The notes under the pieces were generated by a model. It was not told the origin of the DNA, did no database searches, and saw only the letters and a program-made list of their open reading frames with translations. Position numbers and translations under genes: made by a program. Below are positions 23,848 through 35,014 of a DNA stretch of 64,000 nucleotides, piece after piece. Source of the DNA: Microbotryomycetes sp. JL201 (Eukaryota > Basidiomycota > Microbotryomycetes); the NCBI GenBank assembly GCA_033819885.1, contig JAQYUZ010000032.1:1-64000 (forward strand), read 5' to 3'. Every line of letters begins with the position of its first letter. Within the stretch, counting starts at the first letter, position 1.

Positions 23848-25432
23848 TCACTCCCAATATCCTTCATCCGATTGAGGCTGCTTGCCAGCACGTCTCGCCC
23901 ATACTCCCTCAATACCCATATCTTTCTTGCCGTCGTCACGGCTCCAGACGAAAGGCTCTCCTTGCCACTCGCCCGTCTGAGCATTCTTCGAAGGATTTCT
24001 GAACACGACAGATTCTACAAACCCGAGGGTCAAGTGAATAGCTGCCGGATCAGGTCTATACGTCTCTAGCAAAACAGGGTTGCCGTTGAGATCGGTCGCC
24101 GACATGGGTTCGTTTGCGATAGAGTCTGTCGGCGGTTCAAAAGCAGGTTTGCCGTCCGTTGGCGTACTCGGGTTTGCTTCGACTCCGAGCAGGCTGACAA
24201 CGTTGCGAGCAACTATGCCAGCTTGGACCATACCGGGTCTCGCTGCCTTGGGCGCGCCTGTTGACGGAGAGACCCGCGGTACTCAGATCGTATACCAGAA
24301 AGACCTTGCAATTCACTCACCAGAGTCGGCAATGTCCCCCAGGGCAAATACGGTTTCACAGCCGGGCGCATCGACTTGGAACGTGGATTTGACAGAGATG
24401 TAGCCGGAATCGTTGACAGCCTGTGGCGCAAACGTCTTGAGTAGACCCGAGTTTGGCGTTTGGCCGGTTGCATTGATCTATGCCAGATGGGAAAACAAGA
24501 TATTCACGATGAGCAATGTCCGTCTTGTCGGGAGAGTAAAAAGTACCCGCGACTAACCACGAAATCGGCTTCTATAGTTCTGCCGTCCAACGTTTCCACT
24601 CGCTTGGCACCTTCAAAACCTCCGGGAGGTACGACAGCTCGACTGCCCAGTACAGTCTTGATTCCAAGCTCTTTGAATCGGTTCATGACGAGCTCGTGCA
24701 AATTGGAATGGAATCTTGGCATCAAGGTTCGAGACTGTACGACCGTGATTTCCTTTTGATTTGGGTACATGACGGCCAAGTCGGTCGCCATCTCTGCAAA
24801 ATATCCGAGGCGATGTCAGCCGTCTCTTTCGGCAGAGATGGCAATCACCTCAACTTACGAACTCCGACCGCACCGCCGCCGAGAATAACAATCTTGTTGG
24901 CTCGTTTCAATTCGTCCTGAATCGATCTGAGGTACTCGACGCCTTCTTTCTTTGATGCTTGACCAGGAATACTTCCAGGTGGACTCAATGTTGTGCCCGT
25001 TGCAATCACGAGAGCGTCGTAACGCACTTCGGTTGTCTCTTGACCATCGAGCTCAATTGGCTTGGCGAGTTTGATACAGTCGGACGAAATTGACTCGACC
25101 GCGGTTGAGCCATAGTACAAATGCGGTTCAGGAAGCGACAACGGAATGAAAGCCTTGTGCTCGTATTCCGGCACGATCGCAAATCGCTGTGCCAACGGAG
25201 AAGGAAAACTCGGAATCAACGGTCACGTGACGTTTCGGTTCGTCGCTGCCGTACTCACCGGAAACGCAAACAAGTGATGAAAGTGAGAGTGCTTGTCAAG
25301 GAGAATTACCCGGTGTGTCTGTTTTGGGAGCAGCTTGACGAGCTCGTTCGCAGCTCCCAACCCGACGTAAGATGCTCCGACGACGACAACGTTGCGCAAG
25401 GATGACGAAGCAGTGCTTGACGACATGGCCAT
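23848..25432 (-). CDS. AIF/AMID (FSP1)-type FAD oxidoreductase
   Basis: Flavoprotein NAD(P)H oxidoreductase related to AIF-M2/FSP1 and to type-II-NDH-like enzymes, probably reducing a quinone. The ATG at 25432 gives MAMSSSTASSSL, then the FAD Rossmann motif VVVVGASYVGLGAANEL and LLDKHSHFHHLFAFP. Next come RFAIVPEYEHKAFIPL, YDALVIATGTTLSPPG, and a second nucleotide motif IVILGGGAVGVEMATDLA. The C-terminal part has INATGQTPNS, CETVFALGDIADSG (the GD motif of the family) and PGMVQAGIVARNVVSLLG, ending GKQPQSDEGYWE. Length near 430 residues. The open frame continues upstream of the chosen ATG to 25705 and would add a hydrophobic segment (PFILLALLVLVSSVAL), so a membrane-anchored long form is possible. 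Confidence 0.82.
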
Positions 25433-25747
25433 CTTTAAGCTTGAAGAATTCTTTTGTAGGCTGATGGTGTCAAATATGGAATGCCCAGGTACAAGATGGC
25501 GCAAGAGAGCCGCAAGCCGAGACAGCGCCACGCTGGAGACGAGGACAAGGAGGGCGAGGAGAATGAACGGATGCCGAAGTGACTTGATGATGATGGAATC
25601 GCGCTGTCCGAGTCTGAAAATGAACGAGCAATCCGGCTTTGCAAGGAGGAGAGAAAGGAAGAGCAGGCCGCGGCACCGGAATAGACGAGCAAGTGCGCAG
25701 CCTATCTGATCAAAGACGCTATTTCGAGACACGCGCGATTTAACAGC

Positions 25748-26045
25748 TCAGCGGGGCGAGGGCAAGCGCTGACTCACCCACTTGTGTGCCGAATTGAAAC
25801 GCGTCAGTAGCTCTTGCGAGTCGAACACCATTCCGGTCTCAAGAACGCGCACCGGCTTCTCTGCTTTCGTGAACGCTTGAGCAGCAATGGCGCGTCTGCG
25901 CTGCAAAGTACTGATATGTGCAAATACAACAAGCACTACGGATGATCTCAGTGTCCCTATATCCTCAAGGATGCAATTACGACCAGGATTATAAAAGCAG
26001 AAATCTATGGTCATCAGCTCAATCTCCTGCCGCAAGACTCGTCAA
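25748..26045 (-). other. Unassigned open frame with exon-like borders
   Basis: About 98 codons are open between the bZIP gene and the flavoprotein gene, without an initiating ATG at the left. A stretch reading RRRAIAAQAFTKAEKPVRV and GMVFDSQELLTRFNSAHKW lies at 25778-25900. It is flanked by a good acceptor (TTTGCAG) and a good donor (GTGAGT). That donor could join in frame to 25705, the upstream extension of the flavoprotein frame. The frame is also the same as that of the bZIP gene. I do not recognise the protein. It may be an alternative 5' exon of the flavoprotein, a 3' exon of the bZIP gene or chance. Confidence 0.3.
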
Positions 26046-26074
26046 CAGCGGTGCGCATATTCAGCTGTGGACGT

Positions 26075-27243
26075 CTACTGACCACTCGGCCGACCATGCA
26101 ACGACCTCATGCCTGCGAGCGTGGAGATGGCCGACCTGAACCCAATTGATTCTCGTCGAGCGCCTGCAGACTTGGGTGGGGCGAATCCCAGACCACCCGC
26201 ATCAGGGCTATCTGAACCAGAATCGCTCGGCTGCTGCAGCGCGCTGGTCTGCAAGTCGACAATATCCATTTTTTCGTCTTCCGCGTGTCCGTCGCTCGCA
26301 GATAGAGGTGTCACCTGCTGATAACCAGAAGATGTGCCCGGATACTCATTGGCAATAGTGGTACGGGCGCTTTTCACTCGTGGACTATCCGTGCGATTTG
26401 ATGTTGGGGCAGTAGCAAAGCTGTCTAGCGTCTGCTCTGCAGGGGACGCGAGGACGGTACTCGAGGCAGCTACATGTGTTGGTGTAGAGCCTTGCCCGCG
26501 AACGCGTGTTTGAGAGTGTTCTCGCCTGGGCCGCGTCGCAGTTTTCGGACCGACGGAATAGTCGGGCGATTCTGCGTCCAAGACGTCATCTTCGTGATTG
26601 TTCACACGATAATGGTCTGGAGACAACAGCGTCTGCGACGTAGCCTTGCGTTTCGAGTTTGATGCTCCTACGGAAGACTGGCTTTGTTGGTACTCCTCGA
26701 GCAGCGTCTCGAGCGCTTCGATTCTGCGCTGCATCGTTGCCATCTGTCTTCTCAGCTCGGTGTTTTCCTGCTCTAATGTCTCGAGCTGTTCCTTTTTCCT
26801 GCGAGCAAGGCCTTAGCAAAGTGGTGAACGTGGGGGGGCCGCGCTCGGGCCCCACGTGATGACGCGACGCACCTGTCGCGCGACGCCTGGGCTGCGATCC
26901 TGTTACGTTCCTTGCGAGCGAGCCTGCGTTGCGTATCTGTTGACAATCCTTCGGTGTGGTAACCAACTGCGCCTCCTACTGTGCCCGTCATCGGCCCCTG
27001 CGCGCTATCGAACCCGCCGCCTGGCATGGTCTCTGCCCCCGCATTGGCCCCGCCGCCATCGCTCGAAAACCCGAGCGAGGCCGGGCTCTGTCCTCGCAAT
27101 TCTGAGCCACCACCACGTGCCGCCGACGTGCGCCGACTGGACGGCATGCTCGTGGTCGCGCGCAAAAACGCGGGCGGAAATTGGACAGCGCCGCGCTGAC
27201 GTGGCACGTGCGTCCCTAACGATGGGCGAGAACACATGGGCAT
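26075..27243 (-). CDS. Hac1/XBP1-like bZIP transcription factor
   Basis: Probable unfolded-protein-response factor of the Hac1/XBP1 class (Cib1 and Hxl1 in basidiomycetes). The ATG at 27243 gives MPMCSRPSLG; a second in-frame ATG at 27147 (MPSSRRTSAARGGG) is an alternative. A Gly/Ala-rich stretch precedes the basic region RRLARKERNRIAAQASRDR, whose NRxAAQxxRDRKK pattern is that of XBP1. A conventional intron then joins KKEQLETLEQENTELRRQM, and the leucine zipper continues with MQRRIEALETLLEEY. The remaining ~230 residues are Ser/Thr/Pro-rich with acidic patches, and the unspliced frame ends HGRPSGQ. A UPRE-like site lies at 27197-27204. Assignment rests on the basic region; an Atf-type factor is the main alternative. 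Confidence 0.72.
27197..27210 (+). promoter_or_regulatory. UPRE-like site TGACGTGG plus CACGTG
   Basis: TGACGTGG followed directly by CACGTG. TGACGTGG is the classic binding core of XBP1/ATF6-type factors. It lies in coding sequence if the bZIP gene starts at 27243, or about 50 bases upstream of the start if it begins at 27147. Autoregulation is an inference; one 8-mer can occur by chance. Confidence 0.3.
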
Positions 27244-27356
27244 ACTCCTTTAGAAATTCAGAAGCTGAAGAGACAGTCCGAGCGACTGTTTGCACTTTTT
27301 GAAAATTATTCACATCGCGCGCGCGTCTGGCACTGGCTTTTGTCGCAACACAAACT

Positions 27357-29079
27357 TTACAAAGAGCTGTACAGCCTTCCCAAGTCATTCGCTTTACCAT
27401 CTTTCCCGATAAAGTTGGCGAGAGGGTTGTCGCTGAAGCACGCTGAGACACACATTTCGGCGTCAAATCGGCAAAGGTCAAGTACAACAAAAGGCGAACG
27501 TGCTCACCAAAAGCAGCATGCCTCTCGACAAACGTCTGTTGTTCAAGCCACGGTACGACTGCCTTTAAAAACTCGGCTTGTTGCTCAGGCGAACCGAGGC
27601 CCATGTACTGTGGTTTGGCCGTTAGGCACCAGGCAGTGCAAAACCGTATTGCCTCACACGTACCTCGGTAACCCAAAGTGGCTTGCCGAGGGCTTTGTGC
27701 GCCTCTTCAAGATGCTTGAAAAAGTATGCAATGTTTGTGGCTTTGAGCATCAAAAAAAAGTCAGGCAAAAAGCACCCCTTTCTCGTGTTCGTCGTGATTC
27801 ACCTTGATCGTACCAGTGCAACTGAGCGAAAACGATAAAGTCAAGGAATTGACTCGAGTACTTCTGCCAGTGGTTGGGCTCACTGCAACTGCGTCTATCC
27901 TACAGCCGGTGCACGCCGCGAAGAACTGCTTCAGCCATTCGATGCCCATTGGATTCTCAGGGGATCCGACCCCATTCGTCACCGCAGGCGAGATCAACTT
28001 GACGTTTTTGTATTCTTCGCCAAGAGGCTCTATCTCGCGCTTCCACGCAGCGACAGCCTCGGCAATTGACATGTCCGCTTGCTCGGCAAGGTCAGGCTCG
28101 TTGAAGCTGCATACATTACATACGAGTCAGCTCAGTCGCACAGTTCGCGTTGCTTCATACCCGAGAACGGCTGTAGCACCGTTTTTGATCGCCTGTTTCG
28201 CCTTGTCTTGCCACCCGTCTGCTTTCGCGTCCCACCTGTGCTCAACACCACAATTTTGTGAACCAGCATCTGCAACTAAGGCAGTGCGGCTTACAGCATA
28301 GGAACAAACTCGACGCCAGCGCTGAGCGCATCACTCTCAGGCGCCCAATTGTAAGCCCAGGAGATATCAAGCTGTTTTGTGTAATCAGCCGTATTGTAGC
28401 CGACGCCTTTCTTCCCGGCTTTCATGGTGCCTTTTGGCGTGTTTAATGAATCTGGTTTGGCGTCATGTGACTCGTCTTGCGGTTTTTCCGCGGGCTTTTT
28501 GGTAGGCTGCAAAGTCGATTCCGATCGAGATGAAGGCGACTTGTCCTTGGGTGGATCGTTGCCGCTTGGCTTGGGCTTTGTAGTAGGCTCTGGTTCACTA
28601 TCTGTCCCTCGAGTCTGGCGTGCGCCTTCCACATTAGAATTGTGTACGCTTCTGTCGTCGTCTCGACCTGAGCCAATTTCTGCGCGACTGCCCGACTCGT
28701 GATCTGGTCGCAACCGGAATTGTTCGCCTGGCGAAGTACCAGTACTCTCACTTGTGTCAACCTCCTCCTTGGCTGATCCAGACCTGCTGTTGATTAGCAA
28801 GGCAGCCACAATGAGAACAGCAATCAACAGCAGCAAAACGCCAACGCCGACAAAGACCATCAACTTGTCTCGCCCCTTTTTCTTCTTAGTGCCACGCATC
28901 GGATCCTGCCGACGTTGCTCATGGTCTGACAGTCCTCCGTGTCTAGATTGGGTGGATTCTTGGCTATCTCGACTGCTTGTACCGGAGCTCGACGCCGATT
29001 CGCCATCACTCGTCGAATATTCAGTCAGCAGATCGACATCCACGTCTTCATCTCGAGAATCGCCGTCTGTCAGTCGCAT
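27357..29079 (-). CDS. Membrane-anchored GH128 (Asl1-like) glucanase family protein
   Basis: Type II membrane protein with a C-terminal glycosyl hydrolase catalytic core (GH128; fungal members act on beta-1,3-glucan, Asl1 is a cell-wall protein). The ATG at 29079 gives MRLTDGDSRDEDVDVDL, then an acidic Ser-rich cytosolic part, KKKKGRDKLM and the helix VFVGVGVLLLLIAVLIVAAL. A long Ser/Pro/Lys linker follows. The catalytic part begins KKGVGYNTADYTKQLDISWA, then WAYNWAPESDAL, AVLGFNEPDLAEQADMS (NEP motif with the likely catalytic Glu), NVKLISPAVTNGVGSPENPM, WLKQFFAACTGCRIDAVAV and LGKPLWVTE (second Glu). It ends SDNPLANFIGKDGKANDLGR. An ATG at 29139 would add 20 residues. About five introns. Confidence 0.85.
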
Positions 29080-29245
29080 GAAAGGTACATTGCTAGCGCG
29101 AATCGCCAAGCAGAATGAGGCCCGCGGACGCCACTCCAAAGCTCCTCTTGACGTTCGGCGAGAGGAAACCCGGGACTATATTGACCCCTCGATTCGCGCG
29201 TCCAATTACAACAACAAAGCTTTCAATCCGAATCACCAAATTCCC

Positions 29246-31139
29246 TCAATATACTGGAAAGTCCGGATCGACTTGTCGGCTCCAGCCAACGAGTCCGCCG
29301 GCTAGGTCAGATACTTGAATTTGCGTGGAACAAGTCTCGCCAGCAATCTCGTCGGTTTGCAAGCTTGCACGGTAGCGTCGGTAGGCTCGCGCAGCAAGCA
29401 ACGAGTCATTGCCTCGACGACACACAAAGGTTACTTGTCTGCGACTCGGTTCAGGCCGAGCTTCAAGTTCTATATCAACGAGCGCAGGCTGCTTCAGTAA
29501 TTTTGCAAAGGGCACATCTGCGAACGCGGTCAATGATAATTGTCGCGTGAAGGCCAATGCAAGAGCTCGGACTCACTGACGCTGTTTGGCAGATGGCAAA
29601 TGGAGAATTCTGCGGGCGGTCTGACATCCACAAGCAATACTCCTGAATCCTTTGCTAGCTCTGCTTGCATGTGCGGTCCACTGTTTCGTGCATCGCTGTT
29701 TCTTATGCCACTTTGACCGATGCCTGGCACTGAGCACAACGGGTCTCGCCAGCCCGGCCAATCGCAGTCTTCGTCAGACACAAATTCGAGCCACCGCGAC
29801 CACGGGGTCGAAAGATCCAAGCCTGTTCCGAAGTGTCCGCACGCCGGACAGTCGGTTTTTCTCGCGCGCACTTTGATTGTTCGCAAGGGTGACGACGAGA
29901 TCGGCGACATCAAATGCAAGGTGGGTTGGGCTGAAACCAGCGCGTATCAGAAAAGTAGCGATTAGGAGAATTTGCAGCGCTCACCTGTGCCCAATAATAC
30001 ACGAATCGTTTCAGCGGCCATTTGCAGGCCAACGACACCGCACAAAACACCCAACACGCCTTCATCCGAGCACGCACCTGTCCCTTGCAGCGTCTGCCTT
30101 TCCAAGCGCAGATCTTCACGGAGCTCTTTCTCAGCTTGCGTCAAGCATGATTCTTCCGTCTCGTCTCCCTCGTTTGAAGCGGAAGCCGGGAAAATGCAGG
30201 CATAGCAGGGACCCGTGTCGGCCTTGGCGCCTTCTCCGCCTATGAGTGGCAAACCGAACACGCCGACCGTGCCCTCCGTCCTGACAGCTCCACCCGACAC
30301 AAGCGGGAGCTGGTGAGCAGCAGCATATGCATTGATGAAATGTCGAGTCGCCGGATTGTCTGTGCAATCAAGCACGACGTCGAACTCGGCGCGCCTGATT
30401 AGGTCTGGACAATCGCTCGAATGGAACAAAGCGGGCGTGAACGGTATCACGTGCGCATCCAACCGCACATCGGAGTTCATGCTGCAGTCCTAGATTTGGT
30501 CAACGGATCCAGAAGCAGTCATGTCGGTATGCTCACCTGGTGAGGCTGATTTTTGCGCTCTCTGCCTTGCTCATGCCGACGCGATGCTCATTGTGCAATA
30601 CTTGACGGTGAAGATTGGACAGCTCAACGTCATCGTGGTCTATGATGGTAACGTGTCCTATCCGGAAGGCAGTCGGTCAATAAGACCAAGCCAAAGAAGT
30701 TGCCGCTCGGGCCCCTCTAGATGACTAACCCACGCCAGCAGCGACGAGATATTGGAGCACAGGACAGCCCAGCCCCCCCACTCCAACGACTAGAATGTTT
30801 GCGTTCTTCAGCCGAAGCTGTCCTGCGGATGCATGTGATTCAGAAACGATGCAAAGACGTGATCCGACCTGACAACTGACCCTGCAGGCCGACAGACGAC
30901 AAGATCATTTGTCTACCATACCGTTGATACTCTCGAGGTGATAATGGCCATTCACAATCGCCGTGCACATCAGCTGCGTGACTGTCACTTGCCGATGCGG
31001 ACGACCGTCCGTTGGCGACTCCCCCTGTCGCTGCACTCGATACAGACAGCTGGGCAAGCTCTGCCTCGAGTTCATTCACCCGTTGCCGAGCTCTGTCAAG
31101 CTCGCGACGGATATGGTCCGGCGTGCGTGCCTCGCTCAT
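29246..31139 (-). CDS. UBA4: Uba4/MOCS3 adenylyltransferase-sulfurtransferase
   Basis: E1-like enzyme that activates Urm1 for tRNA wobble-uridine thiolation and protein urmylation (and MOCS2A in organisms making molybdenum cofactor). The ATG at 31139 gives [20 protein letters not shown] with a short coiled coil. The E1 domain shows [34 protein letters not shown] (ATP loop), [36 protein letters not shown] and GPCYACIFP. Then [20 protein letters not shown]. The C-terminal rhodanese domain has [20 protein letters not shown] and the active-site loop [18 protein letters not shown], with the persulfide Cys in CRRGNDS. It ends [11 protein letters not shown]. About seven introns. Confidence 0.93.
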
Positions 31140-31324
31140 TGGTGTGATCAGAGTTCATTAGAGGAGCCAAGCCAAGAGGCGCATGATAGTTACATTAACT
31201 AGGTCAATCACAGGAGAAGGAAGATGATATCTAACGAGAAATGCTTATTATGTAAGCGGAAATCGTCATGAAGTGAAGCGCATGTATTGTCATACGAGAT
31301 CGGTTTTGATGCCACCCATTCCGT

Positions 31325-32380
31325 CTATGCCGACTTGCGCTTGGCGCCAGTCTTTTTGTACGATGTCATGAAGAAATTGACGAAGAGGGCGGTCAAAGGA
31401 GTCAAGTACACGAGGTTGATCCAAACGGCCGCACGCTGAGCGTCCGACACTAGGCATTGACCTTCTGCTCGCGAGTTCAAGACCGGAGTGGCGGATCCGA
31501 GCTGCTTTGAGGCTGTCGCGGGAAGGCGAATGAACAGATACAGAGCGGCGAGCGATCCGCCGACGAGGAACTGGGTGATCTGCAGGCGCGTGATCGACTT
31601 TTTCAAAAAGGTCGGGAATGGCAGGCGCAAAGTTGAAGCCGTGTAGTACGAATACATGATGGCGTGAATTCCCGAGTTGAAAACGACAAAGATCCAAACG
31701 GGTAGAGCCGCGGTGCGATACGCCGAGTACATGGTGAGCATTGCGCCGAAATGGTGATAACTTTGGAGCATGCCAACCTTCTTGCCTTTGGCAAGAATGA
31801 CTGCCGTATCAACAATCTCGTAGTATTTCGAAACGTAGAAAAGCCACGCCAGCAGCGGAAAGTTGGAATCCTCTGCCCAGACCGATGTGTCGCAAAATGC
31901 GGTGGCGAAACCACCGGGACCATGTGCGGCAAATGCTCTGATAAGTCGTGGCACAAACATGGGCGCAGCAAATGCAAAGCTGTGATAGAACGCGCAAAGT
32001 CAGCAAAGCTATCAGGAAATGCCAACCAGGTCACGTGACCGTAAGAACACCGCGTGTTTCCAGCGGCCTTCAGGCAGAGGATCAACTCACGTTGCTGCCG
32101 AATACACTGCCAAAAACACATTGTGCAGAACTACTAGCAGGTCCCAGCCCTTGCCTCTGATGCGGTTCTTGCCGTCCTGCTTGGCACTGAGCACCTTAGC
32201 CGTGATAAAGTACACCAAGCCGAAAGTGAACGGTGTCCATGGCGACATTGTTAAATCGTACAACGCTGTGGGAATGGCGGCGGACGGTTTCGGCGGAGCG
32301 GTGTGCCACCGCCAGAAGGTGTCGACAGAGTCGGGCGCGACGAAGCGCATGGCTCGAGATGATGCCACTGGTGATGCCAT
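31325..32380 (-). CDS. ELO-family fatty-acid elongase (QxxHH type)
   Basis: ER 3-ketoacyl-CoA synthase that extends long-chain acyl-CoA with malonyl-CoA. The ATG at 32380 gives MASPVASSRAMRFVAPDSV, then TLALYDLTMSPWTPF-like text before several helices (WTPFTFGLVYFITAKVL, KGWDLLVVLHNVFLAVYS). The second exon has FYVSKYYEIVDTAVILAKGK (the KxxExxDT block), then MLQSYHHFGAMLTMY, where Gln replaces the first His of the usual HxxHH box, and GIHAIMYSYYTAS. It ends KKTGAKRKSA, a basic tail of ER-retention type. The Gln form occurs in a known subset of elongases, for example the Isochrysis delta-9 elongase, so activity is likely kept. One or two introns. Confidence 0.85.
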
Positions 32381-32642
32381 GTTGGTGTCTGAAAGCAGCT
32401 TGTAGTGCACTGCTAGATAGTGGAATTGATCTCGGGCGAAACCAAACAAAAAACGCAAAAGTTCTCGGCAGCAGAGAATGTGCTGCGGAAATGATGCACG
32501 CCGAGTCGGCGGCCCTTCCACCGGTCGCGGCTGCTTTACCGTGCCGCCCCAACGGAAACAGTCGGGACTCCAGTCTAGCGTGTATTATTATGCATTGCAA
32601 CAAACTCGGAAGGACAGTCGCCCGTCACAATAAAGATGTACT

Positions 32643-34490
32643 CTACCACATGAACCTCATGAGTCCCGTTTCGTCCGCCGTGCGAGGATTTGCCCAGTGG
32701 AATGGCCGCCACAGGAAAATCGCAGTAGTCGCAATCTGAATCGCGAGGTACCATGCAGCTTCTACCATGATGGTGAAATCGTGTCGCGCTGAGTTTCGAT
32801 CGAAATCGCCATCTTTGGCTGCTCTGTCTATATGAACGAGGGGCCATCGGAGATGCAGTCGAAGCAGCACAAACGGCACAATAAAGTAACGTGGTTCGAT
32901 CAATGGTGATGGAGTCAATGTCGCACAGGTGGCTAGCACGAAAAGGCATAGCTCAAGCAGTTTCATCGTCGCTGAAGCAGCTGCAAGCCAAGGATGTGAG
33001 CTCCTGCACACTGTTACAACTCAGCTTGCAGTACGACATACCCAGGATGTCATATATGAGCTTGATGGCGACCAAATAGGGGATACTCAGCGCGAACCGG
33101 GCGTGCGGGTGCACGTTCAGTAGCCTTCGCCAAACGTAAAAAGCATAGTGGCGATTATCGGCGAGCAGAAATGGATGAGCGATGCTACGCATGCGATAGT
33201 GATCAGTTTTGATCCGTCTCGATCTGGAAGCGACTGCGACTGACGTGAATTTCTTGACAACGTAGATGACTGCACCAAGCGCGGTCAGGCTACCGAGCAA
33301 GCGCCTGACGATACTTGTCAGCCTCTCGTCTCGAAAGTAGCGAGAAGTGAAGAAAGGGTTTGGATCCCGCTTACATTGGCGATCTCACGAAGCTGCACAA
33401 CGCTTGTTTTACGCTAAAGCAAAGTGCGAAACTCGGCGCCATCATGGCGACAGCGAACGCCGAAAAGTACAGCGGCTGGACGGCATGTATCGTTGCAATG
33501 TGATTCGACTTGTCCCCGAGCACAATGCTGCCATTCCAAGCCAGGAATGCGCCGGCGAGCGAGAAAACTGGCACGAAAGCCAAGATCAGCGGCGTCAACT
33601 GACGCAATCTGATCAATGAATGCTGAGCAAGACTGAAGAATGCATGTGGGATGCTGACTGTAGGTTCGAGTGTTGGTCAATCAAAACATCACAACTGCGG
33701 GTGAGGATAGCTGACCCAGCCGTGCTTGCGACAGCGAGGGATTGTACAGAGGCGTGCGCTCGAGTCTTCGGATGACAGCCACTACAGCAATGTATGCAAG
33801 CCAGATGATGTTTGTTTGTCGAAACAGCAATGACGTTGCTCCAGCCTGAACCGTTCGTCAGCGGAACCGATGCACACCGTGACATTGCACTCACTAGAGC
33901 TGAGAGCGCCCAACTTCCGCTGAAACTTGCATGAAGCGCCAGCAGAATGCAAACCAGACCACCCAGGTCGGTGTAGTACAAGAAGCCGAAAAATGACGCC
34001 ACAGGGAAGAGTGCAATTGTGACAGCCTCCAGTCCGTATTGGCTGCGGCTGGCTGTTTCGCGCTCGCGCTCATTGCGGGCACTCTGCATTCTGATGTCTC
34101 TCAGCAGGCGGGAGTAGAGCACAGGCAACATGAGCAGAAACCCAAGGTTGATGGCTCTGAGCGCCGTTACGCTGCAAAGCATTGGCCGAATCCGAGGCGA
34201 AATCTTTGCAACAACAGCCGAAATCAAGTATCTGCTGTCATCGTCAGTTCCTGTCCGGAGACGTAAAAGCGGTGATCTCACAAGCCTGGCGGAGTCGTCA
34301 GCCGGGAGTCCCAGCTCGTCCATTGCCCTTTACAATACGCTTGTGCCTGGGATATATGAATGATTTCATCCATGTATGGCTCTGGCACGATTCTGTTGAC
34401 TGTACGCGCAATCACTGCAGCCCAAGCCGAGTAAGCGGCGAACGACGCCAAGCTGGCTGATGAAAGCATCGTTGCCGGCGATGGTGCCAT
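32643..34490 (-). CDS. ALG10: Alpha-1,2-glucosyltransferase Alg10 (Die2)
   Basis: ER membrane enzyme that adds the last glucose to the dolichol-linked oligosaccharide, which lets oligosaccharyltransferase recognise it. The ATG at 34490 gives MAPSPATMLSSASLASF and a first helix. Then comes the family signature PEPYMDEIIHISQAQAYC, GQWTSWDSRLTTPPGLY. Further exons show INLGFLLMLPVLYSRLLRD, LFPVASFFGFLYYTDLGGL and LLFRQTNIIWLAYIAVVAV, all diagnostic. C-terminal exons carry FLLADNRHYAFYVWRRL and EPRYFIVPFVLLRLHLRW. It ends TADETGLMRFMW. About nine membrane helices and eight introns. It lies head to head with the GT62 gene. Confidence 0.92.
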
Positions 34491-35014
34491 CCGCGTGAGT
34501 CGCTGACAGTCAATCAGGAGATCAGCTTGTTCGGGATCTAGTCCCCGATCGGCATCGTGGGCGACTAAAGACGACGACAGGTTTAGGCTGTTCCGACATA
34601 CAAACGCTGAATTCGTCGGTGCTTCGCTTGTAATTCATGACCTTGTAAAAACCAACTAGCAAGACAACCATAAATTAATGACAGGAGTATGAGCGCCGCG
34701 AATGGCCGCTTGAGCGTCGACATCTCACCTTTGTCCGCCTCGCAGCGCTTTGATCACTGAGCTACACTCGAATCGGTGTGAGCTGCGAAGCACGACAGCA
34801 AGCCGTCTGCAGGAACGGCCCATCTCGCCTTCAGCAGTCGCGCCTCGACGCGTCGAGGGAAAGTGTGCGCCGTTTCGGCGTGCATAGCAGTCGGGAAACG
34901 TGCTCACACAGTATCAGGGAGCATCATATCAAGTACTCGGAACGATCAAGCCGAGCAACGCCCGCAGCACATACTTTTGTGCTCAGGCCTCGCGAGAGCG
35001 CCTGCCAACTTTGC
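34491..35014. promoter_or_regulatory. Divergent promoter region (ALG10/GT62)
   Basis: 524 bases between two divergent start codons hold both promoters. Open frames are present, and one runs in frame into the GT62 gene, but its residues look non-coding. A tRNA D-arm-like string occurs near 34740-34765 without the rest of a tRNA. Confidence 0.45.

Noticed and set aside
26159-26240. Two CTGCAG motifs 70 nt apart on the minus strand as an Ire1 intron in the bZIP gene
   Set aside because: Removal would shift the frame but reach a stop after about 18 codons, and I could not draw the flanking stems the known introns have.
34735-34780. tRNA-like string (TAGCTCAGTG on the minus strand)
   Set aside because: It matches an A box, but no T-loop, anticodon stem or pairing acceptor arm follows at the right spacing.
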